A DNA stretch of 13,435 bases, taken from an uncultured Dysosmobacter sp. (GTDB lineage Bacteria > Bacillota > Clostridia > Oscillospirales > Oscillospiraceae). The notes under the pieces are model-generated. The model saw nothing but the letters and a program-made list of their open reading frames with translations. It was not told where the DNA came from and did no database searches. Position numbers and translations under genes: made by a program. Every line of letters starts with the position of its first letter. Position 1 is the stretch's first letter. Below, piece after piece: positions 6,891 through 13,361 of this stretch. The stretch spans positions 1 through 13,435 of the forward strand of contig CAKSVQ010000053.1 of NCBI GenBank assembly GCA_934504065.1, written 5' to 3'.

Positions 6891-6926
6891 ATTAAAAGAA
6901 CCGACCCGGAAATTGAGGGGGACACC

Positions 6927-8150
6927 ATGAAAATTTTGATCACCTCGGATTGGTACGACGCCGCGGTCAACGGCGTTGTGACCTCTGTGAAGAACTTGAA
7001 GCGGGGCTTGGAAGAGCGGGGCCATGAGGTGCGGGTGCTGACGCTGTCGCAGTCCACCCATTCGTGGGAGAAGGACGGCGAGACCTGCATCGGCTCCATC
7101 CCGGCTGGATTGGTCTATCCCGGCGCCCGGATGCGCACGGCGCTGGCGGGGGGCTATGTCCGGGAGCTGATGGAATGGGGGCCGGATGTGGTCCATTCCC
7201 AGTGCGAATTTTCCACCTTTTTTCTGGCCCGCCGCATTGCTGAGGAATTGCAGGTCCCCCTTGTCCACACCTATCACACGGTCTATGAGGACTATACCCA
7301 TTACTTTTCCCCCAGCGTGCGGCTGGGCAAGCGGGCGGCGGCGGTGTTTTCCCGCTGGGTGGCCGCCCGGACGGACTGCATGATCGTGCCCACCGGAAAG
7401 GTACGGCTGCTGCTGCAGGGCTACGGCATCCAGTGCCCGATCTTTGTGGTGCCCTCCGGCATCGATCTCAGCCGCTTTGCCAAGCGCCGCGACCCGGCAC
7501 GCAGGGCAGAAATGCGGCGGGAGCTGGGCATCCCGGAGGGGAATTTGATCCTGGTGTGCGTGGGCCGTCTGGCAGAGGAAAAGAATGTGGACGAGCTGCT
7601 GCGCCTGCGCAAGGCCATGGGAGACGACGCCGCCACGCTGCTGCTGGTGGGAGACGGACCGGACCGTCCTCGGCTGGAGGGCATCGCGGCGGAGCTGGGC
7701 CTGCGAGCCCCGGACGTGGTGTTTGCGGGCATGATCCCCGCGCCGCAGATCGTGGACTGGTATCAGCTGGGCGACCTGTTTGTCAGTGCCTCCACCAGCG
7801 AGACGCAGGGGCTGACCTATGTGGAGGCGCTGGCTTCCGGTACCCCGGCGCTGTGCAGGGCCGACCCCTGTCTGGACGGTGTGATCCGGGAGGGGGAGAA
7901 CGGCTGGACCTTCCTCGACGGGGAGGAATTTGCCCAGAAGCTGGCGCTGTTCCGGGCGGGGCCGGACAGGGAAGAGGTGGCCCGGGAGAGTGCGGAGGAC
8001 TTTTCCCTCCAGCGCTTCGCCCAGCGGGCGGAGGAGATCTATCTGCGGCAGATTGAAAACCGCAAGGCCTCCGGCGCGAAAAAACCGATCCACAAATATT
8101 TACAGATCGTCAAAATTTCAAGAATTTATACGAAGCGTAGCGAAAAATGA
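6927..8150 (+). CDS. GT4-family glycosyltransferase, diacylglycerol glucosyltransferase-like
   Basis: 407-aa GT-B fold glycosyltransferase. The N-terminal acceptor domain begins MKILITSDWY and has the NGVVTSV loop, HSQCEFSTFFLAR and HTYHTVYEDYTHYF stretches seen in Firmicute 1,2-diacylglycerol 3-glucosyltransferases. The C-terminal donor domain has GRLAEEKN (R214, K219, nucleotide-diphosphate contacts) and the EX7E motif (E292, E300). The last about 30 residues are basic, fitting a monotopic enzyme bound to the inner membrane face. The likely role is to transfer a sugar from a nucleotide donor to a membrane lipid, making glycolipid or a lipoteichoic acid anchor; the precise acceptor cannot be read from sequence. 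An AGGGGG SD (6916-6921) lies 5 nt before the start. The final codons (KRSEK) run through a copy of AGCGTAGCGAAA that also occurs upstream of the gene. Apparently monocistronic, ending at a strong terminator. Confidence 0.9.
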   Translation: MKILITSDWYDAAVNGVVTSVKNLKRGLEERGHEVRVLTLSQSTHSWEKDGETCIGSIPAGLVYPGARMRTALAGGYVRELMEWGPDVVHSQCEFSTFFLARRIAEELQVPLVHTYHTVYEDYTHYFSPSVRLGKRAAAVFSRWVAARTDCMIVPTGKVRLLLQGYGIQCPIFVVPSGIDLSRFAKRRDPARRAEMRRELGIPEGNLILVCVGRLAEEKNVDELLRLRKAMGDDAATLLLVGDGPDRPRLEGIAAELGLRAPDVVFAGMIPAPQIVDWYQLGDLFVSASTSETQGLTYVEALASGTPALCRADPCLDGVIREGENGWTFLDGEEFAQKLALFRAGPDREEVARESAEDFSLQRFAQRAEEIYLRQIENRKASGAKKPIHKYLQIVKISRIYTKRSEK

Positions 8151-8152
8151 GT

Positions 8153-8202
8153 AAACTAAGCCGAGGGAGGACAGCGGTGCTGTCCTCCCTCGGCTTCAGT
8201 TT
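8153..8202. terminator. bidirectional terminator between convergent genes
   Basis: An 18-bp perfect stem (8158-8175 with 8179-8196, loop GGT) is extended by AAACT/AGTTT (8153-8157, 8198-8202) if C8197 is bulged. On the minus strand the stem is followed by a T-rich stretch running into the GT4 end (TTTACTCATTTTT). On the plus strand the tail is weak. It lies exactly between the GT4 gene and the convergent deoD gene, and could serve both. Confidence 0.8.
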
Positions 8203-8215
8203 GTGGAAAAAGCCG

Positions 8216-8950
8216 TTATTCCTTCGCGGCGCTCCACGCGGTCTCCAGCGCCAGTACCATCATATCATGGAAGGAGTTCTGCCGCTCCTGCGCGGACAGG
8301 GCTTCCCCGGTGAAGATATGGTCGGAGATGGTCAGCAGGCTCAGGGCCTGCTTGTGGAGCTGCTGGGCCGTCCAGTAAAGTCCGGCGGTCTCCATCTCCA
8401 CGGCCAGAATGCCGAAGCGGCGGTACTGCTCCCGGGCGTCGGCATTGTCATTATAGAACTGGTCGGCGGTGAACACCTGCCCCACGTCCGTGGGAATGCC
8501 CAGCTTTTGGGCGGCGTCCGCAGCGGTGCGCAGCAGCGTCCAGTCTGCCGTGGCGCACAGCTGGCCGGGGAAGCGGTATTGATCCACAAAGCGGGAGTTG
8601 GTGGAAGCGCCCATGGCGATCACCACGTCCCGCAGCTTCACGTGCTCGCCGATGCCTCCGGCGGAGCCGATGCGGATAATGGCGTCCACGCCGAAAAATT
8701 GATAGAGTTCATAGGCGTAAAGCCCCATGGAGGGCACGCCCATGCCATGGCCCATCACGGAGATGCGGCGGCCCTTATATAGGCCCGTGTAGCCCAGCAT
8801 ATTCCGCACGGTGTTGAAGAGAACCGGGTTTTCCAGATAGTGCTCGGCCACGTATTGGGCCCGCAGAGGATCGCCGGGCATCAGGCAGACATTGGCGATC
8901 TGCGCGGGATCGGCGGCAATGGAGGCAGAGGGGGACTCTTTGATGGCCAT
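8216..8950 (-). CDS. deoD: purine nucleoside phosphorylase, DeoD type
   Basis: 244-aa cytosolic enzyme that splits purine (deoxy)nucleosides with phosphate to free base and (deoxy)ribose 1-phosphate. Hexameric DeoD-family landmarks are present: MPGDPLRA (R30), TVRNMLG (R49), GHGMGVPS, RIGSAG (R93, S96), VEMET (E185-E187), TISDH (D210) and AQERQ (R223). These fit E. coli R24, R43, R87, S90, E179-E181, D204 and R217. The N-terminal PHI of typical DeoD, which supplies the neighbour-subunit His, reads ASI here, so that His seems absent. The start at 8950 is chosen because AGGAGG (about 8959-8964 on the complement) stands about 8 nt upstream and the protein then has family length; the frame stays open to 9112 but that runs into the nitroreductase gene. 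It is the last gene of a possible three-gene minus-strand unit. Confidence 0.95.
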   Translation of the reverse strand: MAIKESPSASIAADPAQIANVCLMPGDPLRAQYVAEHYLENPVLFNTVRNMLGYTGLYKGRRISVMGHGMGVPSMGLYAYELYQFFGVDAIIRIGSAGGIGEHVKLRDVVIAMGASTNSRFVDQYRFPGQLCATADWTLLRTAADAAQKLGIPTDVGQVFTADQFYNDNADAREQYRRFGILAVEMETAGLYWTAQQLHKQALSLLTISDHIFTGEALSAQERQNSFHDMMVLALETAWSAAKE

Positions 8951-8995
8951 GCTTGATTCCTCCTTGTATCTTAAAGAAAGAATAATACGATTTGT

Positions 8996-9001
8996 TGTCA
9001 A
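8996..9001 (-). promoter_or_regulatory. possible -35 element for deoD
   Basis: A perfect TTGACA reads on the minus strand in the 58-bp gap between the nitroreductase and deoD. No good -10 lies 16-18 nt downstream; TATTAT is only 8 nt away and TAAGAT about 22. deoD may therefore have a weak own promoter or depend on the upstream genes. Confidence 0.25.
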
Positions 9002-9008
9002 AAATGGG

Positions 9009-9533
9009 TCATACCCGGCGGATGTAGTCGGCCTTGCGGGGCTTGGGCGCAGGGGCGGGACCGTCGGCATAGCCGAGGATGCAGATGCCAACGCCCCGGT
9101 AATTTTCGCCAAGGCCCCACGTCTTCAGCACGTCCTTTCCGGCGGGGGTGTCGAAATACTCCATGGCCCGGTTGATCCAGCAGGAGCCCACGCCCAGCGA
9201 CGCGGCGGCGGTCATCAGATTGCCCATGACCAGCGAGCCGTCCTGCAGCCAGTTGGCCCGGCTGCTGTCAGCCAGCACCACCACGGCGGTGGGAGCGCCA
9301 TAGAAGGGATCGGCCTTGGGGTTGCCCTGAATTTCGGCATTGGCACGGGAGAGCATGGAAAGCGTCTCCTTGTCCTGCACCACCACCATCACGGCGGGCT
9401 GCAGCCCGGCGGCGGTGGCAGCCCATGTGCCGGCCTCCAAAATGGCGTCCAGCTCCTCGTCGGAGATCTGCTTGTCCTGATATTTGCGGATGCTGCGGCG
9501 TTCCTTTAAAATTTTCAGTGTTTCGTTTGTCAT
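9009..9533 (-). CDS. nitroreductase-family flavoprotein
   Basis: 174-aa protein of the FMN-dependent nitroreductase superfamily. The N-terminal ERRSIRKYQDKQI (R12, R13, S14, R16) is the FMN-phosphate-binding signature. WAATAAGLQPAVMVVV, the central GNLMTAAASLGVGSCWI and the GVGICILGY strand follow in the usual order. Such enzymes are homodimers that use NAD(P)H to reduce nitroaromatics, quinones or other electron acceptors; the physiological substrate here is unknown. The length suits the short class seen in anaerobes. An AAGGA SD lies about 8 nt before the start at 9533. It follows the aldolase gene by 34 nt on the same strand, so co-transcription is likely. Confidence 0.92.
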   Translation of the reverse strand: MTNETLKILKERRSIRKYQDKQISDEELDAILEAGTWAATAAGLQPAVMVVVQDKETLSMLSRANAEIQGNPKADPFYGAPTAVVVLADSSRANWLQDGSLVMGNLMTAAASLGVGSCWINRAMEYFDTPAGKDVLKTWGLGENYRGVGICILGYADGPAPAPKPRKADYIRRV

Positions 9534-9549
9534 AATAGGATTCCTTTCC

Positions 9550-9563
9550 GCCGCTGAAGCGGC
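9550..9563 (-). repeat. small intercistronic hairpin
   Basis: GCCGCT and AGCGGC face each other across two bases in the 34-bp gap between the aldolase and nitroreductase genes. Realistically this is a GCCGC stem closing a UUCA-type tetraloop on the minus-strand RNA. There is no T-tail, so it should not end transcription; it may affect mRNA decay between the two genes. Confidence 0.4.
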
Positions 9564-9567
9564 TGTT

Positions 9568-10329
9568 TCAATGTTCGGGGAAAATGGTTTGCATGATTTG
9601 ACTGCACGTCTGGTACATCAAAAGGGTGTCGATCCCATAGGCCAGAAAATCCAGCCCGTGAGCAAACAGCTGGCGGACGAATGCGGGATCGGTCCCCAGC
9701 GCACCAACGGGAATGCCTGCCTCCCCTGCGCGGCGCACCATGTCCAGCAGTGCTTCCTGCACCTCGGGCGCGTTGACATCGCCTTTCAGTCCCATGGCAA
9801 CAGCGAGGTCGATAGGCCCTAAGAATACCGCGCTCAGTCCGGGCACACGGATGATCTCGTCAAAGTTCCGCACGCCGTCCGGCGACTCCACCAGAGCGAT
9901 CACTGCGGTCTCCCGGTTGGCGGTTTCGTAGTACGCGCTGCCGCCCCGGCCATATTGGTTGGCGCGCACACCGGGGCAGGCGCCCCGCACCCCTGCGGGA
10001 GTGAATTTGGAAAGGGCCACGGCCTGCGGGGCCTGTTCCGCCGTGTCGATGTTGGGCACGATCACCCCGGCGGCTCCGGCATCCAGCGATTTCTTGATCC
10101 AGACGGCGTCCAGTGCCGGAACGCGCACCAGCATGGAAAGCCCGGCGGCCTCTCCGGCGCGGATCAGGTCGGCGGCTTTTTCCGTGCCGTAGGCGGCGTG
10201 CTCCAGATCAATAGCGGCAAAGCGGAAGCCCGCATAGGCCGACGCTTCGAGGAACTCCGGGGCGGCGGACTGGATGAACATACCGAGAAACGGCTGTTTG
10301 TCAGCCAGCAGCGAGGGAAAGGGAAGCAT
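9568..10329 (-). CDS. HpcH/HpaI-family class II aldolase
   Basis: 253-aa TIM-barrel enzyme of the HpcH/HpaI aldolase-citrate lyase family. These are metal-dependent pyruvate aldolases that cleave or form 2-keto-3-deoxy sugar acids or 4-hydroxy-2-oxo diacids. The catalytic set aligns almost one-to-one with HpcH numbering: H44 (in DLEHA), R69 (in LVRVP), metal ligands E148 (in LVESPDG) and D174 (in GPIDLA), plus GVIVPNID and RGACPG. Substrate range in this family is broad and there is no sugar-acid catabolic cluster alongside, so no specific pathway is assigned. AGAAGG stands about 8 nt before the start at 10329. It is divergent from the aminotransferase gene and first in the likely aldolase-nitroreductase(-deoD) unit. 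Confidence 0.93.
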   Translation of the reverse strand: MLPFPSLLADKQPFLGMFIQSAAPEFLEASAYAGFRFAAIDLEHAAYGTEKAADLIRAGEAAGLSMLVRVPALDAVWIKKSLDAGAAGVIVPNIDTAEQAPQAVALSKFTPAGVRGACPGVRANQYGRGGSAYYETANRETAVIALVESPDGVRNFDEIIRVPGLSAVFLGPIDLAVAMGLKGDVNAPEVQEALLDMVRRAGEAGIPVGALGTDPAFVRQLFAHGLDFLAYGIDTLLMYQTCSQIMQTIFPEH

Positions 10330-10359
10330 AAAAGCACCTTCTTTTTGGAAGATACCTCT

Positions 10360-10368
10360 ATTTTACCA
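10360..10368 (-). promoter_or_regulatory. extended -10 promoter for the aldolase gene
   Basis: On the minus strand the sequence reads TGGTAAAAT, a TAAAAT -10 hexamer (10360-10365) preceded by a TG extension. The -35 region 17 nt upstream is poor (CTGGAA-like), which fits an extended -10 promoter. It lies about 30 nt before the aldolase start codon. Confidence 0.45.
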
Positions 10369-10441
10369 CGTCCTCCGCGCTTTTCCAGAGAAAATTCAAA
10401 ATTTTGGGGCGGAAGGGCTGGTATTTTCCCTATCGATCCGG

Positions 10442-10447
10442 TATGAT
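10442..10447 (+). promoter_or_regulatory. possible -10 element for the aminotransferase gene
   Basis: TATGAT lies 37 nt before the aminotransferase start codon. No convincing -35 is found at 16-18 nt upstream (TGGTAT at best), so this is tentative. The 154-bp divergent gap (10330-10483) otherwise shows an AT-rich patch (about 10390-10406) with no gene. Confidence 0.3.
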
Positions 10448-10483
10448 AGTGGGGAAATCAACCAATGAAGGAGCTGACCCCCT

Positions 10484-11647
10484 ATGCCACACCCCCTTTC
10501 CACCCGCACCGCCAGCTTTACGGATTCTGTCATCCGGCGGATGACGCGGGTCTCTTTGCAGTATGACGCCGTGAACCTCTCACAGGGCTTTCCGGATTTT
10601 GACCCGCCTGCGGCCATCTGTGACCGTCTGGCGCAGGTGGCCCACGAAGGCCCCCACCAGTACGCCGTGACATGGGGCGCGCAGAACTTCCGGGAGGCGC
10701 TGGCCGCCAAGCAGACCCACTACATGGGCCGCACCATCGACCCCAACAGCGAGATCGTGGCCACCTGCGGCTCCACCGAGGCCATGATGTGCGCCATGAT
10801 GACGGTGACCAATCCCGGCGATAAGGTGATCGTCTTCTCCCCGTTTTATGAAAATTACGGCGCGGATACCATCCTCTCCGGCGCGGAGCCCATCTATGTG
10901 CCCCTGACGCCCCCGGCCTTCACCTTTGACCCGGAGGTGCTGGAGGATGCCTTCCGCCAGCATCCCAAGGCGCTGGTGCTGTGCAATCCTTCCAATCCCT
11001 GCGGCCGGGTGTTTACCCGGGCGGAGCTGGAGATCATCGCGGGACTTGCAGAAAAATACGATACCTACGTCATCACCGACGAGGTCTATGAGCACATCGT
11101 TTACGCGCCCTATACCCATACCTATTTTGCAACGCTTCCGGGAATGTGGGAGCGGACGCTTTCCTGCTCGTCCCTTTCCAAGACCTATTCCATCACCGGT
11201 TGGCGGCTGGGGTATATCATCGCCCCGGCGGAGATCATCGAACGGGCGAAAAAGGTGCATGACTTCCTGACGGTGGGCTGCGCCGCGCCGCTGATGGAGG
11301 CCGTGCTGCCCGCGCTGCGCTTTGGGCAGGAGTATTACGACGGCCTGCTGGAAAAATACACCCACAAGAAGGAACTGTTCCTCAAGGGACTGGACGACCT
11401 GCACATCACCCACACCGACCCGCAGGGCGCGTACTACGTGCTGCTGGACATTCGGGAGTATGGCTATGAGAGCGACCTGCGCTTCTGCGAGGATCTGGCC
11501 CGGGTAGTGGGCGTGGGTGCGGTGCCCGGTTCCAGCTTCTTCCGGGAGCCTGTGAACCACCTGATCCGCCTGCACTTCGCCAAAAACGACGAAACGCTGA
11601 CGGAGGCCCTGAATCGGCTGGAAAACATGAAAAAGCTGAAAAAATAA
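10484..11647 (+). CDS. PLP-dependent class I/II aminotransferase
   Basis: 387-aa fold-type I aminotransferase, cytosolic homodimer. Landmarks in order are NLSQGFPDFDPP, the YAVTWGAQNFREAL stretch near the active site, NPSNPCGR, ITDEVYEHIVY (PLP-ring Asp and Tyr), SLSKTYSITGWRLGY with the Schiff-base lysine K233, and IRLHFAKN near the C-terminus with the carboxylate-binding Arg. The opening QGFPDFDPP and overall pattern resemble the aspartate/methionine/kynurenine aminotransferase branch; the amino acid substrate cannot be decided from sequence. AAGGAG (10468-10473) lies 10 nt before the start. The gene stands alone, divergent from the aldolase and ended by a strong terminator. Confidence 0.94.
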   Translation: MPHPLSTRTASFTDSVIRRMTRVSLQYDAVNLSQGFPDFDPPAAICDRLAQVAHEGPHQYAVTWGAQNFREALAAKQTHYMGRTIDPNSEIVATCGSTEAMMCAMMTVTNPGDKVIVFSPFYENYGADTILSGAEPIYVPLTPPAFTFDPEVLEDAFRQHPKALVLCNPSNPCGRVFTRAELEIIAGLAEKYDTYVITDEVYEHIVYAPYTHTYFATLPGMWERTLSCSSLSKTYSITGWRLGYIIAPAEIIERAKKVHDFLTVGCAAPLMEAVLPALRFGQEYYDGLLEKYTHKKELFLKGLDDLHITHTDPQGAYYVLLDIREYGYESDLRFCEDLARVVGVGAVPGSSFFREPVNHLIRLHFAKNDETLTEALNRLENMKKLKK

Positions 11648-11668
11648 TACCGCTCGCTCATTCAGCGA

Positions 11669-11718
11669 AAAACCGGGACCGCAGGCGACTTTTGCCTGCG
11701 GCCCCGGTTTTGTTTTTT
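11669..11718. terminator. strong intrinsic terminator, bidirectional
   Basis: The left arm 11669-11686 pairs with 11694-11711 in a 17-bp stem with one A/C mismatch (11678/11702) and a 7-nt loop GACTTTT. On the plus strand it is followed by TTTTGTTTTTT. On the minus strand a TTTTT run adjoins the stem. It ends the aminotransferase transcript, and its T-run abuts the stop codon of the convergent methyltransferase gene. Confidence 0.9.
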
Positions 11719-12463
11719 AAATCGTACCGATATACGCAACGGTGTCCGCCGGAACGGCGATGCGGCCATCGGTGGCGTATCGGTCGAAAATACCGAGCAC
11801 GGACTGGAGGTATTCCTCGTATCCGTTGTCCGTTTCGCCCGGAGAATACGAGGAGGACATCACCCGGTCGATGTAGCCCTGTCGGTCGTAGACCTGTGTG
11901 TTGTCAGCGCGGTATACGCTGCACTTGCCGGAGAAGAAGGCCCTGCATGTTTCCTCGTCCATGCCGTTTGAAAAGCCGGGAAAGGCGGGGTTACAGGTGC
12001 GCTGCAATGCGGCGAGATCTTTGGTGCACGGGGCCTGCACGTTGCGGAAGTTGTAGACGAGCATCACGCTTCCGCCCGGTTTTACAATGCGCCTGCACTC
12101 CTGCCGGAAGTCCTCCGGGGCGAACCAGTGGAACGCCTGCGCGGCGGTAACGTGGTTCACACTGCGCTCGGGCAGGCCCGTGTGGCTGGCATTTCCGTCC
12201 ACGGCGCAAAAGCCCGGAATCTGGGATAGTTTTTCCTCCGCTTTTTTCCACATATCCGGGTTGGGCTCCACCGCGAAGACCTGATAGCCGCACTGCAAAA
12301 GCTGTTCGGTGAAAATGCCTGTGCCCGCGCCCACGTCCGCAAATACGCTTCCGGCGGGAATGCCCAGCGTGTCTTTCAGGTATGTGAGCAGTCCGGCGGC
12401 GTATTTGGGCCGCCCTTTTGCGTAAACCTCGCCTTTGCCGTCAAAACGGGTGGTGTGATCCAT
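11717..12463 (-). CDS. class I SAM-dependent methyltransferase
   Basis: 248-aa Rossmann-fold methyltransferase of the Methyltransf_11/25 type. Motif I is ADVGAGTGIF (42-51). The acidic end of strand beta-2 is VEPNPDM (E66), binding the ribose hydroxyls. DGNA (89-92) binds the adenine side, and AAQAFHWF (107-114) and IVKPGG (126-131) follow as expected. The N-terminal VYAKGRPKY is common in this branch. The methyl acceptor is not deducible; small molecules are typical. GGAAAGGAC lies about 9 nt before the start at 12463. It follows the SDR gene by 33 nt on the same strand and probably shares its promoter. The stop codon adjoins the T-run of the convergent terminator. Confidence 0.92.
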   Translation of the reverse strand: MDHTTRFDGKGEVYAKGRPKYAAGLLTYLKDTLGIPAGSVFADVGAGTGIFTEQLLQCGYQVFAVEPNPDMWKKAEEKLSQIPGFCAVDGNASHTGLPERSVNHVTAAQAFHWFAPEDFRQECRRIVKPGGSVMLVYNFRNVQAPCTKDLAALQRTCNPAFPGFSNGMDEETCRAFFSGKCSVYRADNTQVYDRQGYIDRVMSSSYSPGETDNGYEEYLQSVLGIFDRYATDGRIAVPADTVAYIGTI

Positions 12464-12496
12464 GGTGCACTGTCCTTTCCATATAAGATTGTGAAG

Positions 12497-13231
12497 TCAC
12501 ACGATGAAACCGCCGTCGGCGGTGAGGACCTGCCCGGTGAGGAAGGAGGAGCTGTCCTGCGCGAAGAAAGCCACGGCGTTTGCAATGTCCTCCGGCGTGC
12601 CTAGCCGCCCCAGAGGCGTTTCTTCCACCAGCATTTGCCGGGTCTCCGGTCCCAGCGCGCGTACCATGTCGGTGTCGATACAGCCGGGGGCCACGCAGTT
12701 GACCCGGATACCGGAGGGGGCCAGCTCCAGCGCCAGCGACCGGGTCAGGCCGATGATGGCGGCTTTGGTGCAGGCGTAGGCCACCTCGCAGCTTGCCCCC
12801 CGCAGCCCCCAGATGGAGGAAATGTTGACGATGCAGCCCCGCTTTTGATCCAGCATATGGGGCAGCACGGCCAGCGCGGCGTTTCGGGCCCCGGTCAGGT
12901 TGACGGCCAGCGTCCGCTCCCACACGTCGTCCTGCGTGTCCTGAAACAGCCCGTAGGGGGCGATGCCCGCGTTGTTGACCAGTAGCGAAATGGGGCCGAG
13001 CCCCGCCCGGGCCGCTTCCGCCATGCGTTCCACGGCGGCGCGGTCGGCCACATCGGCCTGCACGGCAATGGCGTGCATTCCCATGGCCTCGATCTGGCCC
13101 ACGGTTTCCAGCGCCGCCTCCCGCTGGTGCAAATAGTTTACACAGACGTGATAGCCCCTGCGGGCCAGCTCCAGCGCCACAGCGCGGCCAATGCCGCGGG
13201 ACGATCCGGTGACCAGTGCGGCCTGTTCCAT
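12497..13231 (-). CDS. short-chain dehydrogenase/reductase, FabG-like 3-oxoacyl-ACP reductase
   Basis: 244-aa classical SDR. The Rossmann motif TGSSRGIG (8-15), NNAG (86-89), active-site N111, S139 (in NISSIWG), Y152 and K156 (YACTK) are all present, and the C-terminus shows SFLTGQVLTADGG. The length and these motifs match FabG, which reduces 3-oxoacyl-ACP with NADPH. There is no fatty-acid synthesis cluster here, so it may be an SDR acting on another carbonyl substrate. The start at 13231 (MEQAALVTG) is preferred because GGAGG lies about 8 nt upstream; the longer in-frame start at 13288 would lie upstream of the -10 box and is not credible. It is first in a likely two-gene operon with the methyltransferase. 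Confidence 0.93.
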   Translation of the reverse strand: MEQAALVTGSSRGIGRAVALELARRGYHVCVNYLHQREAALETVGQIEAMGMHAIAVQADVADRAAVERMAEAARAGLGPISLLVNNAGIAPYGLFQDTQDDVWERTLAVNLTGARNAALAVLPHMLDQKRGCIVNISSIWGLRGASCEVAYACTKAAIIGLTRSLALELAPSGIRVNCVAPGCIDTDMVRALGPETRQMLVEETPLGRLGTPEDIANAVAFFAQDSSSFLTGQVLTADGGFIV

Positions 13232-13278
13232 AGGGAGTTCCTCCGTTCTTTTTGTAGTTAGACTTATCAACTGACGGT

Positions 13279-13307
13279 AGTATAGCAAAAAAAGAAAAAA
13301 AGTGCAA
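13279..13307 (-). promoter_or_regulatory. sigma-A-type promoter for SDR-methyltransferase operon, homopolymeric spacer
   Basis: Minus-strand TTGCAC (13302-13307) and TATACT (13279-13284) are separated by 17 nt. The spacer is T7-C-T7-GC, so almost all of it is two thymine runs. Slippage there would alter the -35/-10 distance. Confidence 0.7.
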
Positions 13308-13315
13308 GAAAGGTG

Positions 13316-13344
13316 TTGACAAATCGTTGGGAATCATGTATCAT
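13316..13344 (+). promoter_or_regulatory. promoter for tRNA-Val
   Basis: TTGACA (13316-13321) and TATCAT (13339-13344) are separated by 17 nt and end 17 nt before the tRNA. The perfect -35 and spacing suit a strong stable-RNA promoter. It is back to back with the SDR promoter, the two -35 boxes being 8 nt apart. Confidence 0.75.
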
Positions 13345-13361
13345 ACATTTTGTTCCGCTTC

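Larger units (their letters stand above)
6620..6926. other. 307-bp intergenic region rich in palindromes, no gene seen
   Basis: No convincing coding frame was found. The first about 90 bp are AT-richer than the surroundings and hold possible promoter parts: TTGACA at 6616-6621 overlapping the upstream stop, and TTGTAT at 6642-6647 with TACAAT at 6667-6672. None has a well-spaced partner, so no promoter is firmly called. From 6728 to 6890 it contains four hairpins, listed separately, and two copies of CGGAGCGT (6803-6810, 6843-6850). It separates the LspA-like gene from the glycosyltransferase. No T-tailed terminator for the upstream operon is evident. Confidence 0.6.

Noticed and set aside
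6620..6926. CRISPR array in the palindrome-rich gap
   Set aside because: The palindromes differ from each other in sequence and spacing. There is no regular repeat-spacer pattern and there are no cas genes.
6825..8093. 422-codon minus-strand open frame antisense to the glycosyltransferase
   Set aside because: The plus-strand GT4 has full family motifs and an SD. The antisense product is a His/Gln/Arg-rich shadow and begins in no credible initiation region.
6706..8214. 14-nt direct repeat TTGTGGAAAAAGCC at 6706-6719 and 8201-8214
   Set aside because: One such match in a window this size is close to chance expectation, and the two sites share no further flanking identity.
10580..11575. 331-codon minus-strand open frame antisense to the aminotransferase
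   Set aside because: It mirrors the conserved PLP aminotransferase and lacks motifs of its own.
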